Positions 1-5,488 of a stretch of 5,488 nucleotides of DNA are shown here, one piece after another; position 1 is the first letter of the stretch, and each line of letters begins with the position of its first letter. A model generated the notes under the pieces. It saw only the letters and a program-made list of their open reading frames with translations, was not told where the DNA came from and did no database searches. The translations under genes were made by a program, and so were the position numbers. The stretch is from an uncultured Flavobacteriales bacterium (lineage in GTDB: Bacteria > Bacteroidota > Bacteroidia > Flavobacteriales > Vicingaceae), in the NCBI GenBank assembly GCA_913052515.1, contig CAJXFJ010000146.1, forward strand, positions 1-5,488, in the 5' to 3' direction.

Positions 1-2
1 TT

Positions 3-89
3 ATTCAAACAGAAAAAGTGGCACTCTTAAATAGGCAGGATTCATCGTATTTGTTTCGCTACAACGGCGCTATTAAATTTATGCTATAG
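3..89 (+). CDS. Possible 3' end of a gene entering from the left edge
   Basis: From base 3 one + frame stays open for 28 codons and stops at a TAG (87-89). The other two + frames close by base 34. The translation has ordinary protein composition (for example LLNRQDSSYLFRYNGAIKF). If real, it is the C-terminus of a gene converging on the epimerase-like gene, leaving 37 bases between the two stop codons. I see no clear hairpin terminator in that gap. The family is not recognisable from 28 residues. An open stretch this short can occur by chance, so the call is tentative. Confidence 0.3.
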   Translation: MQTEKVALLNRQDSSYLFRYNGAIKFML

Positions 90-126
90 ATTTCAAGTTT
101 TTAAAGCTAGTAAGGTTCTATTTGAA

Positions 127-1035
127 TTAATAATAAATTTCTTTCAAAGCCGCTCGCAATTCAGGGTAGGTAAATTCAAATCCTTTAGACTCTACTTTAG
201 CTGTGGAAACCCGACTGCCTTCAAGCACCAAAACAGCACGTGAACCAAGAATCAATTTCATTGCCCAAGCAGGCACATTGGGTAGCCACATTTTTTTATG
301 AAGAATGGATGCTAAGGTTTTACTAAACTCTCGATTATTGACTTGCTTGGGTGCTGCACCATTAAAAGCTCCTTCCCACTTTTGCTCCATAGCGGTAATG
401 AATAATCGACATAAGTCATCAATAAAAATCCAAGGCATATATTGTTTGCCACTACCCAATGCAGCGCCTAAACCCATCTTAAAGGGTTTGTCCATTTCTG
501 CTAAAGCACCACCTCTTGCGCTAAGTACAATTCCTATCCGAATTTTAGCAGTAGGAACACCCAAATCCTGCATTTTATCTACGGCATTTTCCCAGGCCAC
601 ACAGGTTTCTGCCAAAAAATCATCCCCGGGCTTGTCACTCTCTTTAAAAATATGTTCTTGGCTTGTAAAGCCGTAATAACCAACGGCAGAAGCTGAAACA
701 AAACTCTCTGGTTTTTTACGGTTTTTAGCAACCGTATTAATAAGTAACTCAGCACTTTTAGTGCGGCTCTCTTCTATAATTCGCTTTCGTTCATCAGTCC
801 ACGCTTTGTCTACAATTCCAGCACCGGCAAGGTGTATGATATGGTCAAATTGAGCCACTTGATCTGCATCAATTTCTTGCTTTTCAATATTCCATTGCAA
901 ATGACCTACATTTTCCATCTCCGATTTCGCACTTCGGCTTAAGTGTGAAACTTCATATCCTTTGCTGATTAAAATTTGACTAAGTCGATTACCTACTAAG
1001 CCACTTCCCCCACTTATTAATACTTTTTTGCTCAT
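127..1035 (-). CDS. TIGR01777 family NAD(P)-binding epimerase-like protein (YfcH type, DUF1731 C-terminus)
   Basis: This is a complete 302-residue protein, close to the roughly 300 residues usual for the family. The N-terminus is a Rossmann fold with the dinucleotide-binding loop GGSGLVG at residues 9-15. Family hallmarks follow: HLAGAGI (68-74) with the WTDERKRIIEESR helix (79-91), SASAVGYYG (114-122), RIGIVLS (166-172) and GSGKQYMPWIFIDDL (194-208). Residues from about 250 to 299 match the DUF1731 region, ending in a GFEFTYPELRAALKEI segment. The fold is that of extended short-chain dehydrogenases/epimerases. Substrate and physiological role are unknown for most of the family, including E. 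coli YfcH, and a cytoplasmic location is inferred from the absence of a signal peptide. Phe204 stands where I recall His in the family's WIH-(I/V)-DD motif. The start at 1035 lies four codons before the first Rossmann strand. It is divergent from the neighbouring small gene, so its transcription is probably separate. Confidence 0.93.
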   Translation of the reverse strand: MSKKVLISGGSGLVGNRLSQILISKGYEVSHLSRSAKSEMENVGHLQWNIEKQEIDADQVAQFDHIIHLAGAGIVDKAWTDERKRIIEESRTKSAELLINTVAKNRKKPESFVSASAVGYYGFTSQEHIFKESDKPGDDFLAETCVAWENAVDKMQDLGVPTAKIRIGIVLSARGGALAEMDKPFKMGLGAALGSGKQYMPWIFIDDLCRLFITAMEQKWEGAFNGAAPKQVNNREFSKTLASILHKKMWLPNVPAWAMKLILGSRAVLVLEGSRVSTAKVESKGFEFTYPELRAALKEIYY

Positions 1036-1047
1036 GTCATAAAGTTA

Positions 1048-1061
1048 AACAGAGATCTGTT
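1048..1061. repeat. 6-bp inverted repeat in the divergent spacer
   Basis: AACAGA (1048-1053) and TCTGTT (1056-1061) are perfect reverse complements separated by GA. The dyad sits near the centre of the 55-base spacer between the divergent epimerase-like gene and the small gene. That is where a shared operator would be expected, but the arms are short and no regulator is identifiable. The symmetry is seen directly; any role is inference. Confidence 0.3.
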
Positions 1062-1090
1062 AATTCGGTTCTCTTCCCTAATTTTGAGGA

Positions 1091-1456
1091 ATGAGTGAAG
1101 TTCAGAACATTGATTTTAAGGCATGTGAAAAACGCCTCGATTTAATTGAAGCTACTTGCCGACAAATACAAAAAGATTTTCAATGGTTTGATGAGCAGAT
1201 TGAATTTACAGGAAATGCTGACTCAGCTTATATGGAGCTGTTCAACCAAATCAAGCCTATCATTTCTAGAATGATCAACTTAGATTCTGAGCGCTTTTTT
1301 ACCTTGTTGTATCGCATTGATATTGAAGAGGAAAAAGTAAAATCAATTCTATTTGGAAAGCAAGAATTAGCCGTGGATGATGAAATTACCCATTTGATTA
1401 TTCGAAGAGAGTTGGTTAAAGTGGTCTTGAGAAAACACTTTTCAGCAAGCCTTTAA
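1091..1456 (+). CDS. Small helical protein of unknown function
   Basis: This is a complete 121-residue protein with no signal peptide or membrane segment. It appears almost wholly helical and is rich in charged residues (about 22 acidic, 17 basic). Cys12 and Cys23 lie 11 residues apart in the first predicted helix, a spacing that would put them on the same face. The most distinctive part is residues 63-116: NLDSERFFTLLYRIDIEEEK, then EITHLIIRRELVKVVLRKHF. From memory this resembles short uncharacterised bacterial proteins carrying an LLYRID-x-x-EEK block followed by LII-x-R-x-L-x-K-x-x-x-R. I cannot confirm that or give it a name. The ATG at 1091 is preceded by GAGGA, but with almost no spacing, so it is not a normal Shine-Dalgarno site. 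The next Met is at residue 48, which makes this start the only sensible one. The gene lies 77 bases upstream of sucA on the same strand and could be co-transcribed with it. No function is assigned. Confidence 0.8.
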   Translation: MSEVQNIDFKACEKRLDLIEATCRQIQKDFQWFDEQIEFTGNADSAYMELFNQIKPIISRMINLDSERFFTLLYRIDIEEEKVKSILFGKQELAVDDEITHLIIRRELVKVVLRKHFSASL

Positions 1457-1486
1457 GTTGCGCCCAATTGACTTCCCTTAATCCGC

Positions 1487-1504
1487 CAAAGTTGGTTAAC
1501 TTTG
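1487..1504. repeat. 7-bp inverted repeat in the sucA leader
   Basis: CAAAGTT (1487-1493) and AACTTTG (1498-1504) are perfect reverse complements around a GGTT spacer, 30 bases upstream of the sucA start. The right arm overlaps a TAACTTTG box. It could be an operator, or a weak hairpin if transcribed from further upstream. No T-run follows, so it does not look like an intrinsic terminator for the preceding small gene. Confidence 0.4.
1497..1504 (+). promoter_or_regulatory. Candidate Bacteroidota -7 promoter box for sucAB
   Basis: TAACTTTG matches the known Bacteroidota -7 consensus TAnnTTTG exactly and ends 29 bases before the sucA ATG, a plausible distance for a short leader. The upstream -33 element is not well placed: the nearest TTG (1468-1470) is 26 bases away, longer than the usual spacing of roughly 17-23. 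A promoter here would let sucAB be transcribed independently of the small gene upstream. The box match is seen; promoter activity is inferred. Confidence 0.35.
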
Positions 1505-1516
1505 CTTCGTGAAGCA
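1503..1516 (+). repeat. 6-bp dyad / short hairpin in the sucA 5' leader
   Basis: TGCTTC (1503-1508) and GAAGCA (1511-1516) are perfect reverse complements with GT between. As RNA this folds as a five-pair stem with a CGUG loop. It begins within the last two bases of the TAACTTTG box and ends 17 bases before the sucA ATG, so it would sit at or near the 5' end of a transcript started there. It is too short to be convincing as a terminator, and no T-run follows. Confidence 0.35.
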
Positions 1517-1533
1517 TCACCTATTAACTTTAT

Positions 1534-4296
1534 ATGGATAAGTTTTCTTACCTCAGCAATACGGACGTTTCTGCCGTAGAAGCACTTTATCAGAATTACT
1601 TAAACGACCCACGATCGGTAGACGAAAGCTGGGCAAAATTTTTCGAAGGATTTGAATTTGCAAGGTCAAACTACAGCGAAGTAGATACACCTACTGTTAC
1701 AAATCAACGGGCTGTATTTGAACCGGGTTTGGATTTTGACAAAGAATTCAAAGTCTTGAATTTAATCAATGGCTATCGTACAAGGGGGCATTTGTTTACT
1801 AGGACAAATCCGGTTCGAGAAAGAAGAAAATACGAACCTACACTTGACATTGAAAACTTTGGTTTAAGTCAAGATGACCTGAAGAAGAAATTTAAAGCAG
1901 GTGTAGAAATTGGCTTGCAAGAAGCGAGTCTGCAAGAAATTGTTGATCACCTCAAGGAAACCTATTGTAATTCAATAGGGGTAGAATATCGCTACATTCG
2001 AAAGCCAAGCAAAGTGCAATGGTTACAAGAGAAGTTAGAGAGCAATAGAAATAGACCTGAATTTAAAGTTGAAGACAAAAAGCACATGCTTCACAAACTC
2101 AGCCAAGCTGCCGTTTTTGAGCAATTTTTGCATAAGAAATTTGTCGGTCAAAAACGTTTTTCTTTAGAAGGGGGCGAAGCCTTAATCCCTGCATTAGATG
2201 CCGTTATAGAAATGGGCGCTAAAATGGGAATTCAAGAGTTTGTTATGGGCATGGCTCACCGAGGAAGGTTAAATGTATTAGCTAATATATTTAACAAAAC
2301 TTACGATGCCATTTTTAGTGAGTTTGAAGGAAAAGAATACGAAGACAATTTATTTGATGGAGATGTTAAGTATCACTTAGGATACTCATCAGACATTAAA
2401 ACCGATAATGGAAATGATGTGAAATTGACATTGTCTCCGAATCCTTCTCATTTAGAGGCGGTAGATCCGGTTGTTAACGGAATTGCACGAGCAAAAATTG
2501 ACAATTACCTAAAGAGTGAAGATAAAATTGCACCCATCATGATTCATGGTGATGCATCTATTGCAGGACAGGGTGTAGTTTACGAAGTAATTCAAATGGC
2601 GGCTTTAGATGCCTACCGTGCTGGTGGAACCATTCATATCGTAATTAACAATCAAATTGGCTTTACGACCAATTACTTAGATGGTCGTTCATCTACCTAT
2701 TGTACTGATGTTGGAAAAGTGACATTGAGTCCAGTTTTCCATGTCAATGGAGACGATGTTGAAGCGGTGGTTCATACCATTAAACTAGCTTTAGAATACC
2801 GACAAAAATTTAAGAGAGATGTATTTGTAGACTTACTTTGCTACAGAAAATACGGTCATAATGAGGGGGATGAACCTCGTTTTACGCAACCAATTTTGTA
2901 CAAGGCCATTTCAAAGCATCCAAATCCAAGAGAACTGTATTTGAGTCAGCTGGTTGAGCAAGGAGTAATCTCTAAGGAAGAAGCAGAGGAATCAAAATCG
3001 ACTTTCAACAATATGTTGCAAGATCGTTTAACTGATTCTAAGCAAATCGATAAAGCTTCAATTTCAAACTTTATGGAAGCGACTTGGGAAGGGGTTGGTA
3101 ACTCAACTTTAGACGATTTCCATGAATCGCCAGAAACTGGATTCGATAAAAAGAGATTAATTGAAATTGGTGAAAAAATCACCTTTTTAGATGAGGATAA
3201 ATCGTTTTTCAAAAAGTCAAGAAGACTGATGCAAGAACGACTAAAAATGATCAAGGAGACCAATCAATTGGATTGGGGAATGGCTGAATTATTAGCTTAT
3301 GCCACTTTGCTCGATGAAGGCCATGCTGTAAGAATGACCGGTCAAGATGTAGAAAGAGGAACGTTCTCTCATCGTCATGCAGTGATTAAAGTTGAAGATT
3401 CGGAAGAAGAGTATGTTCCATTAAATCACATTAGCGAAAAGCAGGGAGAGTTTTCGATTTATAACTCATTGCTTTCTGAGTATGCTGTTCTTGGTTTCGA
3501 ATATGGCTATTCAATGGCTTCGCCAAATACATTGCCAATTTGGGAAGCACAGTTTGGTGATTTTAATAATGGCGCACAAATCATTATTGATCAATTTTTA
3601 AGCAGTGCCGAAGATAAATGGAAAAGCAAGAGTGGTATTGTGATGTACTTGCCTCATGGATATGAAGGTCAAGGGGCAGAGCACTCAAGTGCAAGATTAG
3701 AACGCTATTTAACACTTTGCGCTGACCTAAACATGCAAGTGGTAAATATTACTAGTCCGGCAAACTTCTTCCATGCTTTACGAAGACAATTGAAAAGAAA
3801 TTTCAGAACACCATTAATTGTGTTTTCACCGAAGAGTTTGTTGAGGCATCCTGAAGCGGTTTCTAAAGTAGAAGAATTAGCCCAAGGGAAGTTCCAAGAA
3901 ATTTTAGACGATCAGGAAATAAAGAAAGAAGAAGTAAAAACCATTGTTTGTTGTACTGGAAAGCTTTATTATGAGCTAAGAAAGAAAAGAGAGCAGGACG
4001 GTGCAAATGATATTGCCCTAGTTCGTATCGAACAGCTTTATCCTTTTCCGCAAAAGCAATTCAATGCATTACTGAAAACCTACAAGAATTTTGAAAATTT
4101 ATTGTGGGTGCAAGAAGAGCCAGAAAATATGGGAGCTTGGCGCTTTATAAAAACAACTACTGAACAAATGGATCAGTGGAAAGTTATATCTAGACCAGCT
4201 AGTGCAAGTCCTGCTTCAGGTTCAACAAAAGTTTTTGAAAGACGTCAAAATGCGATTTTAGACGAAGTGTTTAAATATTCAATGATAGAATCCTAA
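1534..4296 (+). CDS. sucA: 2-oxoglutarate dehydrogenase E1 component
   Basis: This complete 920-residue protein (E. coli SucA is about 933) is the thiamine diphosphate-dependent E1 that decarboxylates 2-oxoglutarate in the TCA cycle and succinylates the E2 lipoyl group. The N-terminal 2-oxoglutarate dehydrogenase segment (about 4-45) contains NDPRSVDESWAKFFEGF. The dehydrogenase domain follows, with GMAHRGRLNVLAN (239-251), GDVKYHLGYSS (276-286) and NPSHLEAVDPVV (303-314). His242 and His281 align with the E. coli active-site His260 and His298. The cofactor motif runs from HGDASIAGQG (338-347) to NNQIGFTT (372-379), and YRKYGHNEGDEP spans 437-448. The pyrimidine-binding transketolase domain starts near 580, with GQDVERGTFSHRH (603-615) and HGYEGQGAEHSSAR (708-721). 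The C-terminal domain holds LYPFPQ and WVQEEPENMGAW. There is no fused E2-like domain as in actinobacterial KGD. The MDKFSY start fits Bacteroidota relatives, as I recall them. It is followed after 21 bases by sucB, so an operon is likely. Confidence 0.98.
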   Translation: MDKFSYLSNTDVSAVEALYQNYLNDPRSVDESWAKFFEGFEFARSNYSEVDTPTVTNQRAVFEPGLDFDKEFKVLNLINGYRTRGHLFTRTNPVRERRKYEPTLDIENFGLSQDDLKKKFKAGVEIGLQEASLQEIVDHLKETYCNSIGVEYRYIRKPSKVQWLQEKLESNRNRPEFKVEDKKHMLHKLSQAAVFEQFLHKKFVGQKRFSLEGGEALIPALDAVIEMGAKMGIQEFVMGMAHRGRLNVLANIFNKTYDAIFSEFEGKEYEDNLFDGDVKYHLGYSSDIKTDNGNDVKLTLSPNPSHLEAVDPVVNGIARAKIDNYLKSEDKIAPIMIHGDASIAGQGVVYEVIQMAALDAYRAGGTIHIVINNQIGFTTNYLDGRSSTYCTDVGKVTLSPVFHVNGDDVEAVVHTIKLALEYRQKFKRDVFVDLLCYRKYGHNEGDEPRFTQPILYKAISKHPNPRELYLSQLVEQGVISKEEAEESKSTFNNMLQDRLTDSKQIDKASISNFMEATWEGVGNSTLDDFHESPETGFDKKRLIEIGEKITFLDEDKSFFKKSRRLMQERLKMIKETNQLDWGMAELLAYATLLDEGHAVRMTGQDVERGTFSHRHAVIKVEDSEEEYVPLNHISEKQGEFSIYNSLLSEYAVLGFEYGYSMASPNTLPIWEAQFGDFNNGAQIIIDQFLSSAEDKWKSKSGIVMYLPHGYEGQGAEHSSARLERYLTLCADLNMQVVNITSPANFFHALRRQLKRNFRTPLIVFSPKSLLRHPEAVSKVEELAQGKFQEILDDQEIKKEEVKTIVCCTGKLYYELRKKREQDGANDIALVRIEQLYPFPQKQFNALLKTYKNFENLLWVQEEPENMGAWRFIKTTTEQMDQWKVISRPASASPASGSTKVFERRQNAILDEVFKYSMIES

Positions 4297-4317
4297 ATCA
4301 ATCCAAATAAGAGAATA

Positions 4318-5488
4318 ATGAGTGTGGAAGAAGTTAAAGTTCCAAGTCCAGGTGAATCCATTTCAGAAGTAGATATTGCTTCATGGACCGTTTCAGAAGG
4401 TGATTATGTAGAAATTGATGATGTAATTGCAGAGATTGACTCCGATAAAGCAACTTTGGAGTTAACCGCTACGGCAAGTGGTACTATTACATTTAAAGCA
4501 GAAGAAGGAGATACGGTAGAAGTAGGTTCTGTAGTTGCAGAAATTGATACTTCAGCGGAAGCTCCAGCTTCAAAACCCAAGAAAGAGGAAAAGGCTGAAG
4601 CACCTAAAGAAGAAAAAAAGGAGACGCCAAAAGCTGAGCCAGCTCAAGAAGAAAAATCAAGCCATGCAAGTGGACACCCTTCGCCAGCAGCCAGAAAATT
4701 GATGAATGAGAATGACATCAAAGCTTCGCAAGTTAGCGGAACTGGTAAAGGAGGAAGAATTACCAAGCAAGATGTAGTTTCTGCCATGGCCGCAGGAATT
4801 CCAGCAGAAGCAACCCAAGGTTGGGGCGGAAGCAGAGAGAAGAAAAAAGAAAAAATGTCTTCGTTGAGAAGAAAAGTAGCTGAGCGATTGGTTTCTGTAA
4901 AGAATGAAACAGCGATGCTTACTACCTTCAATGAAATTGATATGAAGGCAGTAATGGACTTGAGAAGAAAATACAAAGACAAATTCAGAGAACATCACGA
5001 TGTGAATTTGGGCTTTATGTCATTCTTTACCAAAGCGGTAACAGAAGCATTAAATCATTTCCCGGCTGTAAATGCCATGATTGATGGTAACGAAATAGTC
5101 TATCATGATTATGCAGATGTTGGGATTGCAGTGAGCAGTCCAAAAGGTTTAATGGTTCCAGTGATTAGAAATGCGGAGCAGATGGGACTTGCAGAAATTG
5201 AATCTGAAGTGAAGCGTTTGGCAATCAAAGCAAGAGATGGTAAACTGTCTTTAGATGAAATGAGCGGAGGAACATTTACCATTACCAATGGTGGTGTTTT
5301 TGGTTCTATGATGAGTACACCAATCATTAATCCACCGCAATCTGCTATCTTAGGAATGCATAATATTGTAGAGCGACCTATTGCAGTGGATGGACAAGTA
5401 GTTATTCGTCCAGTAATGTATGTTGCTTTGTCGTATGATCATAGAATAATTGATGGAAAGGAATCAGTTAGTTTCTTAGTGAAGATTA
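4318..5488 (+). CDS. sucB: 2-oxoglutarate dehydrogenase E2, dihydrolipoyl succinyltransferase (3' end beyond window)
   Basis: The first 390 codons are present, and about 15 residues are expected beyond the edge by comparison with E. coli SucB (405). The protein forms the core of the complex and moves the succinyl group from E1 to CoA. The lipoyl domain (about 3-77) has its attachment Lys44 in [12 protein letters not shown] flexible Ala/Pro/Lys/Glu linker follows (about 80-118). The peripheral subunit-binding domain (about 119-158) includes SPAARKLM and [14 protein letters not shown] second linker leads to the acyltransferase domain from about 178. [20 protein letters not shown] is nearly identical to E. 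coli SucB, which separates it from pyruvate dehydrogenase E2. The active-site motif SYDHRIIDG contains His375 and Asp379. The single lipoyl domain also fits SucB. The start is the first ATG after sucA; its leader is A-rich (AAATAAGAGAATA) without a clear Shine-Dalgarno, as usual in Bacteroidota. The E3 partner is not in view. Confidence 0.97.
   Translation, partial: MSVEEVKVPSPGESISEVDIASWTVSEGDYVEIDDVIAEIDSDKATLELTATASGTITFKAEEGDTVEVGSVVAEIDTSAEAPASKPKKEEKAEAPKEEKKETPKAEPAQEEKSSHASGHPSPAARKLMNENDIKASQVSGTGKGGRITKQDVVSAMAAGIPAEATQGWGGSREKKKEKMSSLRRKVAERLVSVKNETAMLTTFNEIDMKAVMDLRRKYKDKFREHHDVNLGFMSFFTKAVTEALNHFPAVNAMIDGNEIVYHDYADVGIAVSSPKGLMVPVIRNAEQMGLAEIESEVKRLAIKARDGKLSLDEMSGGTFTITNGGVFGSMMSTPIINPPQSAILGMHNIVERPIAVDGQVVIRPVMYVALSYDHRIIDGKESVSFLVKI

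Noticed and set aside
1..45. 14-codon - strand mini-ORF (ATG at 45, TAA at 1-3)
   Set aside because: It is very short, lacks a recognisable leader, and a stop codon closes its frame shortly upstream. Nothing separates it from chance.
90..126. Possible bidirectional terminator between the left-edge frame and the epimerase-like gene
   Set aside because: The only pairing found (around AGTTTTTAAAGCT) is about five pairs including a wobble, with no stable GC stem.
305..676. 123-codon open frame on the + strand antisense to the epimerase-like gene
   Set aside because: It lies wholly inside a well-supported gene on the other strand, its translation shows no recognisable domain, and it has no leader or neighbour support.
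1079..1086. TAATTTTG, a TAnnTTTG match just before the small gene
   Set aside because: It ends only four bases before the ATG, so a start of transcription would fall inside the coding region, and no TTG is at the right upstream distance. It is probably a chance match in AT-rich DNA.
2946..3263. 105-codon antisense open frame inside sucA
   Set aside because: The Ser/Leu-rich translation is typical of the reverse complement of a coding region, and sucA is unambiguous here.
4558..4671. Purine-rich, repetitive-looking stretch in sucB
   Set aside because: It encodes the normal Ala/Pro/Lys/Glu inter-domain linker of an E2 protein, so it is explained by protein function and is not a DNA repeat element.
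4644..4998. Two overlapping antisense open frames inside sucB
   Set aside because: Both oppose the linker, subunit-binding and early catalytic regions of sucB. The Phe/Ser/Leu-rich translations are mirror images of the Lys/Glu-rich linker coding.
5109..5327. 72-codon antisense open frame inside sucB
   Set aside because: It overlaps the conserved acyltransferase domain and shows no protein family features.

Overview
The window looks like ordinary chromosomal DNA from a member of the Bacteroidota, probably Flavobacteriales or Cytophagales. The evidence is an AT-rich composition, starts preceded by A/T-rich leaders instead of clear Shine-Dalgarno sequences, copies of a TAnnTTTG-like box in intergenic DNA, and 2-oxoglutarate dehydrogenase subunits with Bacteroidota-style sequence (for example an MDKFSY start in SucA). 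The genus cannot be fixed from this sequence.

Layout from left to right. Bases 3-89 are open on the + strand and may be the last 28 codons of a gene that continues off the left edge. This is weakly supported. Bases 127-1035 (- strand) encode a complete TIGR01777/YfcH-type NAD(P)-binding epimerase-like protein with a C-terminal DUF1731 region. A 55-base divergent spacer follows and holds a small inverted repeat. Bases 1091-1456 (+) encode a 121-residue, mostly helical protein of unknown function. A 77-base spacer (1457-1533) carries a perfect TAACTTTG box inside an inverted repeat, with a second dyad directly after it. Bases 1534-4296 (+) encode complete SucA, the E1 subunit of 2-oxoglutarate dehydrogenase. 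After 21 bases comes SucB, the lipoyl-bearing E2 subunit (4318 to the window end), which is cut about 15 residues short of its expected C-terminus.

SucA and SucB form the core of one TCA-cycle complex. E1 decarboxylates 2-oxoglutarate on thiamine diphosphate and passes the succinyl group to the E2 lipoyl arm, and E2 transfers it to CoA. The tight same-strand spacing supports co-transcription. The E3 dihydrolipoyl dehydrogenase is not in the window. The 121-residue protein lies on the same strand just upstream and could share a transcript, but nothing visible ties it to the complex.

I see no RNA gene, mobile element, CRISPR array or defence system, and no strong evidence of a new biological system. 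The points most worth checking are the unknown small protein and the dense symmetry in the sucA leader.
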